Source: Zanthoxylum bungeanum
Lineage: Eukaryota > Streptophyta > Magnoliopsida > Sapindales > Rutaceae
Assembly: GCA_019454045.1 (NCBI GenBank)
Contig: SKCR01021399.1
Coordinates: forward strand, 35,371-99,370
DNA length: 64,000 bases
Reading direction: 5' to 3'
Positions 1-10,634 of this stretch are shown here, in pieces. The translations under genes were made by a program, and so were the position numbers. The notes beneath the pieces are model-generated. The model was not told the DNA's origin. It saw only the letters and a program-made list of their open reading frames with translations, and made no database searches. Position 1 is the stretch's first letter; every line of letters starts with the position of its first letter.

Positions 1-3000
1 AATTTACACAAGAGTAGAGCATGAAGAACGTCCTTTGATTTTTCCCACAACGTTGGCACAAAGGGCTCTGCACAATTTTCTTCTTCCTCGGGTTATCCTT
101 TGTTGGAAGCATATTTTGCGCCGCTCTCCACATGAAAATCTTCATTTTCTCGGGTAGGTTCAATTTCCAGATGACATTCCAGTTTTCCCTCTTTAAATCC
201 GAAGTAGAAGGACTTTCTGAAAACTTCATTCTGAAAGCAATTTGGTACCCACTTTTAACCGAGTACTCCCCCTTCTTATCATAATGTCAACACATTCTGT
301 CTTCTTGCGGCTTTCTGGGAAGGGGAATATTACCAATTGCATCCACATCTTCATTAACAAAACAGTTTTTAATGACCTCCATATTCCATTGTTGAGCCCC
401 TGAAATTAGTTGGGCTACTATTGCATCATCTCCTAAACATGGAGGGGACATAGATTTAAAGTAGTCGGCCTTGGTATCCAATTGCTACTGTAAACTTTGA
501 TATTTTGACCATTACCAATCCTTCATCTTGACCCTAATTGAATTACCTTTTTTTCCCCATAAGATACTTCTCCAAATGTAAGAGGGAATTGAACCAAGTT
601 TTGCTTCAAGAAAACAGGATTTCCGAAAGTACCTGGCCATGAGAACTCTCACCATCAATGATTCAGGCTGCTGCAGGATTCCCCAGCTTTGTTTTGCCAC
701 CAATGCATGGTTGAAACATGATATATCTTTAAAACCCATCCCTCATCTACTCTTAGTTTGACACAAGCTTTCCCATTTCCTCCAATGAATGCACCTTTTA
801 GTTTATGTCGATCACCACCAAAACTTGGCCACCTCTTTTTGAATGTCATCACACAATCCTTGAGGGATACGAAAAACACTCATGGCATAAGTGGGAACAG
901 CCTGAGCTACCACTTTTATAAGGGTTTCTTTACCTCTAGCAGAAAACAACTTGTTTTGACAATTATAAATCTTGTTCATAACTCTGAGTTTAATACCATT
1001 AAAAAAATGTCTTTTTATTCCTCCCAATCATTGAAGGTAGTCCCAAATACTTCTCATGTCTAGCTACTACTTCTAACTTTAGTATCTCTTTAAAGGTTGA
1101 TGTTCGGTTGGCTGAAACATTGCCACCGAGAAACAAAGACGATTTATCAAAATTGAAAAGGCAGTAGCGTAGTCATCCATAATTTTCTTTAAATTTCTGC
1201 ACTTTCCAGTATTTGCTCTTGAGAAAATAAGGCTGTCATCAGCAAATAGAAGATGAGTAATATTAATCTCCTTACTAAAATTCAGCCCATGGATCAATCT
1301 TCATTTCTCTGCTTGTACCAAGAGGTTGGATAATCCTTCGGCACAAAGAAGGAAAAGGTAAGGAGATAACAGACAACCTTATCTAAGGCCCCTCTGTGGT
1401 TTGATCATCCATGTGGCTTGCCCATTAATCAGCACCGAAAATGAAGTAGTGGAGATACAATTCATCACAATATCAATCCATCAATTAGAGAAACCCAATC
1501 TCACCATAACTCCTATAAAAAATCTCATCCCACTCTGTCATATGCTTTGCTGATATCCATTTTCAAGGCAACCCATCCTTGCCTTGTCCCCTTCGCCATT
1601 CTGATTTTGTGAAGACATTTGTAGCCAATGATAACATTATTCGTGATAAGTCTTTGGGGAATGAAAGCACTTTGATTAGGAGCAATAATTTGGTGAAGAC
1701 ATTTCTTTAGCCTGTTAGCAATCATTTTTGATATTATTCTGTATATGATATTGCACAGACTTATAGGCCTAAAGTCACATTCTCTCGTTGCTTTCTCGAC
1801 CTTCGGAATAAGAGCAATGTATGTGCGATTGAGAATGTTGAGATTACCCCATTGATTCAACACATGAAGACACGTCCGTAGAGTGCCTTGATTGACCTCT
1901 GACCAATGTTTCTGGAAGAAACCAGCCGGTAACCCATCAGGTCCAGGAGCTTTTGATGGGCACATTTGCGCTAAAGCCTCAGTTATCTCTTCCATACAAA
2001 AGGGCTTATCCAAAAGAGCAGCCATATCACATGTGATTTGTTCCTTCATCCCTTGCAACACTCTATCAATCTGTTCATGATTTGGATTAGTGGAACAAAA
2101 AAGATCTGTAAAATACTCACTGAAAGCCCTTCCCAACCCTTCAGTAGTCTCGGTCTAGTTACCATCTTTATCCCAAACTCCTTTAATTTTATTTTTCCTT
2201 CTTCTGGAAGATGCCTTCGTGTGGAAAAACTTTGTATTTTTGTCCCCAGCCTTCAACCACTCTACCCTGGATCTTTATTTCCAACAGATTTCTTCATCAA
2301 GCAAAATTCCATCAATCTATGCTTCGATTGCCCTAATCGTGTTCCCATTAACACAATGATGCTGTTCCATTTTGCATTGCGTCAATTCCTCCATCAATCT
2401 AGATAATTTTCTCTTTCGACCCCCAAATTCCTTATTACTCCAACTCTTTAACTTGTGCAGAGTTCCTTCAGCTGATGCTCTAAATCCAAGCCCTGGATCC
2501 ACCATATTGTTGTCGAAACCCTTACTCTATTTATGTTTGATGATGTTCTTGCATTCAATATAAGAACTCCATATATCCTCATAATAAAGCCGTCGGGGGC
2601 CACGCACCCCTCTCATGTCCTCTCTCTTAAGCTCAACAATTTCCATCTTGATTGGACTATAGTCATATGTCCAAACATCTAAATTAGAGGCTGGTTTTCT
2701 AATGAAACACTCCTCCCAGGAGTTGTTACTCAAAAATCTATCAAGCCTTTTTTCTATTAAAACCTCCCCAAAACACCGATTGGATCATGTAAATGGGTAC
2801 CTTCATAGCCCATGTCTCATAACTTGCAATCCTTAAGCACCTGGTGGAAATTTGCCATTGACCTCACATTCCCCTGTTTCTTTCCTCTCTTTTCATCCTC
2901 TCCCATGATTTCATTGAAGTCGCCAAAACATAACCATGGCAATGATGATAGAACTGACAGTCTTCTCATTAGTGTCCACGTGTGGTATTTCTGAGTTTGT

Positions 3001-3249
3001 TTGGGGTGACCGTATATTACGATGAATCTCCATATTCTCTCATGTATAAGGTGAACCATAGCATCAATATGGTGCTTACTATAGGATTGAATTTCCACAG
3101 CTGTCTTTCTATTCCACAGCATAGCCAGCCCCCCACTGAATCAATTTCTCTCCACCGCAAAACAATTATCAAATAAAAGTCTACTACTAATGTTACACAT
3201 ATGCTTTACTGAAGCTTTAGTCTCACATAAGAACAAAATGTGAGGCTTG
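1..3249 (-). pseudogene. L1-type LINE ORF2, degenerate (endonuclease, RT, zf-RVT)
   Basis: Reading from 3249 down to 1, the protein order is that of plant L1-type LINE ORF2. The apurinic-type endonuclease part lies around 2817-3200 and contains the motif WLCFGDFNEI. The reverse transcriptase core follows at 1525-2136, with PSKAPGPDGLPAGFF, the stretch around FRPISLCNIIYRIISK, and GWVALKMDISKAYDR. The catalytic FADD box is at about 1230-1260. Next come the thumb-like segment at 812-1027 (KETLIKVVAQAVPTYAMSVF) and a zf-RVT region near 1-230 (WKLNLPEKMKIF-like, then PLCQRCG). Frames change repeatedly and stops interrupt the frame, so it cannot encode a working protein. The endonuclease N-terminus is missing at 3249, where Copia I begins. 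The 3' end lies beyond the left edge of the window. Confidence 0.9.
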
Positions 3250-4780
3250 CGACAATTAATATACTTTGGTTTTGGTCGTCCAGGGCTTTAACAGGTTCTG
3301 TGTACGCCTCCTCTGGGTATATTGAGAATCGTAGTGTATTGGGTGTGATGTCAAGATGGAAGTATCACTCCAGTCATAGTGTAGATGATGATCACGTAGG
3401 ATACGAAACTGGTGCTCTTTTATGCTGCAGCTATCGGGATATTATGAATAAGTCATGTTTATCCGATTATAGAGACTAGTTACCAAAGATCCGATATGTG
3501 CTTCGTACGGGGCATACACAATTCCAGCCCCAGGCCTTGCACGTGACATCCGATGCTGGATCAAAATACGCAATACTACGTATACTACGCCTGATAAAGA
3601 TTACATATTCCTTTAAGAATATTTCTGGAGAATTGGGTAGGCACGGTGTTTTGTTAGAAGCCAACCATGTCTTGTAAATCGGTAAAAGCGTAGTACTAGG
3701 TACGTACGTGTTCGAATAGTCCGACGACCAGATTTACTGCCAACATATCCGGGGATCTCATGGGTCGCTTCCCGAAGATTCACCGATGACGTATGACTCG
3801 CACATTATTAATCTGGGATTAATTGATAGAGAGAGAAAATTAATCTGGGATTAATTACAGAGATATTTTATCCGGGATAAAATATTATTTAAAGAGAGAG
3901 AACGATTAATTTGGAATTAATCGATAAAATAATATATTCGATATATTATACGAAATTGGATTTCGACGCGGAATTAAAATTAGATTTTAATTCGGGCAAA
4001 CGAGTTAATTTAGAATTAATTCTCTAGCGACGTGAATAGTAATTTTGCAAGGCATAATTATTTAATTGAATTTGATTTAATTACGTCGCAACGGAAAATT
4101 TGTTAATTCGGAATTAGCGAACCTGAACCCGAGAGTGTTTGCGGGCCCACTCGCATTTCGAATTCAAGTGCGGCCCACAAGTCACATCAAGCGTCACATC
4201 TTTAGTCATTCAAGTGATGGATGTCTTGTCACTTTGAGTGATGTGATGTCAATCACTATTCATGAGTGATGTAGGTGGTTGAAAGGCTTTATTGCCTTGT
4301 ACTTTTTGACTTTGGTTTTTGGTATTAGTTTTTGGAAAACCAAATACACAAAAACCCATCTCATCTTCCTCACTTCTCTCCTATCCCTCACATTCGGCCA
4401 AGGGCCAAAAACTCTATCTTCCATTTCCTTCAATGTCGTGAGCTTCACCAAGGGGAAATAGAAATTTTGTGGCAAAATTTCAAGAGTGCTAGATCACATT
4501 AGGAGTCATCCAAAGGTGATAGGGAAACAAACCCTTGAGCATGGAATCATCATTCAAAGCTTGGAGCTTGGAGACCATCCATGGAGGGCTTGACCGAAAA
4601 TCAAAGGAGCAAAAATTGGAGCTTTGCCGTGAGCACCTTTGAGGAAAAGCTTGAAGAATTTTTGTTGTTCCTCGCATCGCAAAATCCGATCAATATAAGT
4701 ATGATTCCGCCATACTTCTTGTTGTATTCACACATGATTTCTATGCTTAATGATCTTGGGACTAACCTAGAAACCCAACA
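3250..4780 (+). repeat. Copia I 5' LTR (5'-truncated)
   Basis: It matches 11914-13442 almost base for base, with scattered substitutions, and ends in AAACCCAACA. The first ~490 bp of the LTR are absent; the match begins at GACAATTAATATA directly after LINE sequence. Positions 3807-4118 hold a series of short inverted repeats (separate entry). Confidence 0.9.
3807..4118. repeat. Chain of short inverted repeats with 3-nt spacers (LTR copy 1)
   Basis: At least eight consecutive palindromes have a 3-base spacer. Examples are TTAATC-TGG-GATTAA (from 3808), ATTTTATC-CGG-GATAAAAT (3865-3883), GATTAATT-TGG-AATTAATC (3904-3922), GAAAT-TGG-ATTTC (3952-3964), AATTAAAAT-TAG-ATTTTAATT (3972-3992), AGTTAATT-TAG-AATTAATT (4003-4021) and GTTAATT-CGG-AATTAGC (4102-4118). 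Stems are 5-9 bp and mostly perfect. The same chain is present in the 3' LTR. Confidence 0.85.
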
Positions 4781-4781
4781 A

Positions 4782-4795
4782 TGGTATCTTGAGCC
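4782..4795 (+). promoter_or_regulatory. Primer binding site of Copia I
   Basis: TGGTATCTTGAGCC resembles the half-tRNA initiator-Met primer site TGGTATCAGAGC typical of plant Copia elements. It starts one base after the LTR end at 4780. Confidence 0.75.
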
Positions 4796-7475
4796 TTGTT
4801 TAAGCATGAAATTTGAATTATAGTAAAATTGGGTAAAATTGATTTGAGCATGTTTGGATGAAATTGATTGTTTAAATATGCTTGAATGATGATAACATAG
4901 TGTTATGCATGATCAATTTGATGAAAATTGAATTGGATGAATTTTCCCCAAAATGTTTTGCTTGGCCGAATCTAGTGGTACCCTAATATCATGGTGATTT
5001 TATTTTTTGAATCATTGGATGAGTTTGAAAGACTTGGGAAATGTTGATTTAGGATTTAATTGGATTGAATTCGGAATCGGACATTAAACCCTAATTGTCG
5101 TGACTTTGATGCATGGAAAATGATTGATTTTTGATTCAATTGTGTTGGACATAAGTTGATGATGATAAGCATAATTAATTGAGTAAATTGGTGTTTTAGA
5201 AATGTTAATTTGGTTAATTAATTATGGCTATACACTTAGATTAATTAATTGTGAAATTTGGAATTTTGTAATTTAATTAATTGGGCCAAATTTGGAATTG
5301 GGCTTTTAAAGTTGTATTTGGGCTTAATGGGCTTGGTTGGGCCAAGTTTGGTTTAGGCTAATTGGTTGGATCCAATTGGGCCCAAAACCATATCCATAAA
5401 GTCCAAATATAATTAAATGGACCTTTAACTTTAATTGGGCCTAATGGGCCTACATTGGTTTCTTGGCAAATAAGGGTGATTCCTTAAATGGGCTTTGGTA
5501 TTTGGTTTTCACCCATATTGACCAAAAGTCCATGCCTTAATAAATTAATTGAAAGCCCATTGGACTTTAATTAAATTGTCATTGGATGTTAATCGGGCTT
5601 TGAGACCCGTAACGATTAGATTTAGAATCTAAGTCGTAAAGGCACATTATAAAGTGTAATTATTTAATTTAGAATTAAATATAGAATTAGTATTAAATAC
5701 AAATTAAATTGGATTTAATATTGTAGTTTAATATAATTCAAGAATTCGTACTTTGAGTACTTATTTGTAAAATGAGTTGGACTCGCGCAAAATCAAATCG
5801 TTGTTTGAACATTGGATGGTCATTAATTTCAGATTAATTAATTGGATTAGATTGATTGATAACATCCTTTGTGTGAATACATGGATGCGATGTATGAATA
5901 ATGTATATCGGATGGATATTAGATGGGTGAGGGCAATTTTGAAAATTGTTGTAATAAATTTAGAATTTATTAATTGGACATGCGTGTCCAGCCTATTACC
6001 TCTTGACTCTTTGTATTTCTCTTCTCACATATTCCCCTCAATGTAAATGAGGTTTCTTTAGAAGTGTTATGTAATCGGGTAGAAGTTATATTTGTGCTAG
6101 CGGGAGAGAGGAAATTGAGAGATTTGTTCTAGGAACAATGTGTTTAAATATCCATCTGCATATCATTATTATTTTATTTATACGCGCCTTATTATGTTTT
6201 TAGAATGCATGTTTAAGGGTGTATGATGATGAGACTTTAACCAAGATAATTAATTTGTTGCCAATTACGTGAAAAACCCTCAACATATATTAAGCGTTTT
6301 TCCTTCCATTGAGTGATTCTCACTCAAGATCCAAGATTGGCACTGGTTTGTTGGCCAAAGTCAAGACCTTTTCCGTCGCGGATGTGTTTGAATCATGAAG
6401 GTTTTGTTCCATATCGGTGTCTTGTCCAAGTTGTGATTTGTTGGCCAAAGTCAAGATCACTTCTTGTCCATCGACATCGATTATGAAGCTTTCCAAGGTC
6501 AATGGGTTCCGCTTAACTAGGATCATTAAGTTTGTTGTGCCAAAGCCAAGGCTTAGTTGATTCAGAGGAAAAATGTTAGGGAATATATTCGATATATTGG
6601 CATATATAAGATATATGTTTCGGACTTGGATATCCACCTACTGGATCTAGGAATTGGATGGGATCCAATTGATCTTAGAGATCTACCTAGTTAATTATCA
6701 TACAATTTGTTGGTCAAAGTCAAGATTGTGTGTTATTTAACGGGATCCTAGCCCACTAGGAAATAAGGTTTCCCGAGTACTCCACAGAGGGTTAGAGGCT
6801 CACCGAAAAATCGTGGGAGGCAAGTATTAAATTTGCAATATTCGTTTAGTTACTTGCCAATACGCGCTCATTTCATTTTTCGTCAATAAATTAATATATT
6901 AGTTGGACTAATATTTAATGTTGTTTTAAATTAAACAGTTGGATTGTATTCAAACTACTTCAATTATAGTTGATTATATAATTGGATTATAGTAATCAAT
7001 ATATTTGAATATAACCATTTAAATTATAGTTGATTATATAGTTATACTATAGTAATCATTATATTTAAATATTGCCTGAAATCGTTGATTGGATAGTTGG
7101 ACTATAGCAATCAAGATAAATGAAAGATTAGCGTTTAGAACATAATCCTGGGTGAAAATGTTTTAAACGGCTTTAATTTTCAGATTATGAATAAAACTTC
7201 AGGATAGTCCTGGGGACCGAGAAGTTACTTTATTTGATAGAGTGACGTCTTGAGCCTAAGGCCGGAGTTTAGCAAATAGTAGAACATGATATTTGGAATA
7301 TTCATGTGATGATAACTTTAGTGCTTAATCTGTTATGTTTGCCGCAAAGACTCTTTAATTTCTTAGTCAGAACTAAGGATTAGATCATTATAGTATGATA
7401 TTGAAACTGAAGGATCTTCATAGATTTATCCTTAGATCTTAGAAGTACAAATTGCAATAGAAAACTCTTGGAGAG
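4796..7475 (+). other. Copia I untranslated leader with inverted and direct repeats
   Basis: No convincing coding region is visible in this 2.7-kb AT-rich stretch between the primer site and the gag remnant. It contains more inverted repeats with TAG or TGG spacers: TTAGATT-TAG-AATCTAA (5616-5632), ATTTAATT-TAG-AATTAAAT (5662-5680), ATTAAAT-TGG-ATTTAAT (5704-5720), AATAAATT-TAG-AATTTATT (about 5952-5970), ATATTAGT-TGG-ACTAATAT (about 6896-6914), and longer imperfect ones near 6970-7000 and 7083-7112. Four copies of a TTTGTTGGCCAAAGTCAAG-like motif lie at about 6347, 6437, 6531 and 6706. Confidence 0.6.
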
Positions 7476-7478
7476 TTA

Positions 7479-10400
7479 ATGGCTATACTCAAGGAGACAA
7501 AGCCAGAGTTTGCAATAGGGCAAGAAGCGCAAGGCGCATCTTACTTCAACATCCCAGAAGGCCAAGGCTTGGCCAAAGGCTTCTGGGGTGTGGAAAATGG
7601 GCAAAGGCAAAGTCATTATAATCTTCTGGGAAGACAAATGACACATCCCAAGATGTCTGCCTAAATTGTGGAAAACGGGGTCACTGGAAGCGTGACTGCC
7701 GTATGGACAAGGCAGACATGAAGGAAGTGAAGAGGGGCAAGGCTCCGGCTTCAACCATGTTTGTTATAAACATGTTCACTACTAGTATTAAAATTGGATT
7801 TTAGATACTAAATGTGGTACATAAATATACGTACTGGTGTGTAGAATCTGCTGATAAGCAGGATACTGACTTCAGTTAAGATTTATCTGCGAGTCGGAAA
7901 CGGGACGACAGTCGATGTTTTAACCGTAGATACCTAAGTTTAGGTACTACCCTTCGGGTGTGTACTTAAATTAGGAAACTGTTACAATGTAACTAGTTTC
8001 ACTAGAAACATTATCTCTATATCAGGGTTTAACCGTTACGGGTATACCTTTATATTCTAGAACACTAAAGTGTTTTATTTTATAAAGATGATATTGAGAT
8101 AAACACATTAGATGTGAATAACAGTATTTATATTTTGAATATAAATAAATCTCAAACGTATAACATGACAAACAAATAGCTCAAACTGAATTAATCAGTT
8201 GAAACTTATAAGTGGCATTATTGTCTGGGACAGAATTAACAAGACTCGTATATCCACACTTTCGAAGAGTGGGTACTAGGACAGATTTGATTCTAATCAA
8301 ATAAAGTCTACGAATCTAGTTAATAGGCAAAGTGCCTATAACACCTTTTACTTGGTAAAAGTGCAAGTGCCACCGATCTGTTAGCCCTCGTTCATAGTGA
8401 CGTAAGTGGGCCCATATCTAGCTAGGCTAGAGGTGGATATGAACACTTCGTAACCTTTACGGATGTGGCTTCGCGTTATGATTATGTGTTTTTTTTGAAA
8501 CATAAATCGGAAACTATCAGAAAGTTTCGACACGAAGTAGACAAACAGATCGGCTAAAATATTAAACATCATGATTGGACCGTGATGAAAATACTTAAGA
8601 AATAAGTTTCTCGAATATTTGAAAGAGTATAGTATTCTTTCAATGATGACTCCTCCCGGAACACGTCAATTGAGCGGTGTGTCTGAACGAAGAAACCGAA
8701 TTTTATTGGACATGATAAGGTTAATCATGAGTCGCTCTGAGCTACCATTTTCCTTCAAGGGACACGCATTAAACAGTGCAAAACTTATTTTGAATAAGGT
8801 TCCATAAAAATCTGTTAGACAGACTTCATATTAGAGATGAGCAGGAAAGAAACCGGGTTTTCTCATTCCTGTAGATTTGGGAATGCTGGGCATATGTTTG
8901 GATGATACCAAACTAAAACCCAAATCGGATAAGTGCCTAAGTTGTGGGTTATCCTAGGGTAACCAAAGTATAGTACTTATACAACTCACATGAGAACAAT
9001 TTAATTGTTGCTCACCATGCAGTGGTAAGTGGGAGGAAATTAAAACTCGATGAAAATCAGAGTAATACTATTTCAGGCACCGATTTCTTAATGGAACACA
9101 AATAGTTCATCAAGGATGAAACTATACCAATAATCTTCGAATACACAAGAACCGCGATAGTCGGAGAGAGTCAGAAAACAACCTGGGAGATATGGGTTTC
9201 TGATCTCACCTCATAAAGATGTCAATCTTATTGAGGAATACGAACTGACTACGTTTGAGGAAGTGATACAAGGTATCGACTCCCTATTATGGCAAAGTGT
9301 CATGATGTCCGAAATAGATTCCATGTATACCAACCAAGTTTAGACACTGGTTGATGTACCAGAAGGCATTGTGCCTATTGGTACTATATAAGTCTTCAAG
9401 GAAGACATACATGGAAGGCAACATACCAACGTACTAAGCTGGGCTTGTAACGAAAAGGTATCGTTATCAACATTGTGTCAATTACGATGAAACCTTTTAC
9501 AGTTGCCATTATTAAATCCATTTGGATAATGTTTGCCAATGCTGCATGTTTCATTCATGAAATATGGCAGCTGAACGTCAAAATCACTTTCCTTAAATGG
9601 AAACCTTTTGGATGATGTTTACAACATCCTGACGGTTTTGTCGTACCAAAACAAACAAACAAGGTTTGCAGGTTATTCGATCCATTTATGGATTGAAGCA
9701 AGCATTGCGTTCATGGAATTATAGTTTTGATGTAATCATAATGGTATATGATTTATTTCAAAACAAAAATGATTTTTGTGTATATAAGGAGGTTAGTGGG
9801 AGCGCACTGACAGTGATTGTCCTAAGAATGATGATATGTCATTTCTTGGAAATAATATTCCCATAATACAATCGGTGAAAGCTTGGCTTTCATGAAAAAT
9901 TCTCCGTAGAATACTTGGGAGATACAACCTTTATTCTAGGAATAAGGATCTACTGGGATAGATATAAAAGTTGTTGGCACTCTCCGAGAACTCGTACATT
10001 GAAATAAATGCACGCGACCTGGTGTCTCATATGCTTTGAGCATATGGAGTCACAATCAGGCGAATCCAAGTGATAGTCACTAGATTGATGTTAAGAACAT
10101 CCTTTAGTATCTTAGATGAACTAATGATGCTTTCTTATACTATGGAGAAGGAGAACTTGAAGTGACTGGGTTCACTACTGCAAGTTTCCTAACCGATAAA
10201 AACGACTATAAGTCGTAATAAAGGTACTATAAAGTTTGAATAATGAAACAGTGAGCTGAAAATCTTCCAAGCAAGATACTATTACTGAATAAACAACAAA
10301 AGCGGAATATTACTACAGCTGAGGCAGCAATAGAAGCCTTTTGGATTGATCATAATCCTAATCAGATTAGGAGTAGTTCTGTTAGCAGCTGAGCTAGGCT

Positions 10401-10600
10401 ACAGCACAGGCTAAAGAATTAATGGTCTCATCAACGATCCAGATATATACTTCAAATATTCATCTAATTCGTTCGGATAATACATCGTGGCGATGTGATG
10501 ATCAAATAAATCGTATCAAATGATAACCTTGCAAATCCGCTGACGAAAGCATTCTCTCAGCAGAAGTTTGAGCGAACCGTACATAGTTCGGGTGTAGGAC
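7479..10600 (+). pseudogene. Copia I gag-pol remnants
   Basis: Copia protein fragments lie in several frames. A CCHC zinc knuckle is at 7658-7699 (CLNCGKRGHWKRDC). An integrase C-terminal piece is at 8619-8807 (GVSERRNRILLDMIR, then LPFSFKGHAL). A reverse-transcriptase piece is at 9666-9866 (RSIYGLKQALRSWN). RNase H-like remnants run to about 10600, with AVEAFWIDHNP-like and ADPLTKAF-like traces. Stops and frameshifts occur every few hundred bases, and no YVDD box can be read cleanly. The order and strand agree with the PBS-to-PPT direction, so this is the dead coding region of Copia I. Confidence 0.75.
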
Positions 10601-10619
10601 ACTTGAGTGATTGGCTATA

Positions 10620-10634
10620 GGCCAAGTGGGAGAT
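10620..10634 (+). promoter_or_regulatory. Polypurine tract of Copia I
   Basis: GGCCAAGTGGGAGAT lies immediately before TGTTGG, the first bases of the 3' LTR. This is the usual plant Copia plus-strand primer context. Confidence 0.75.
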
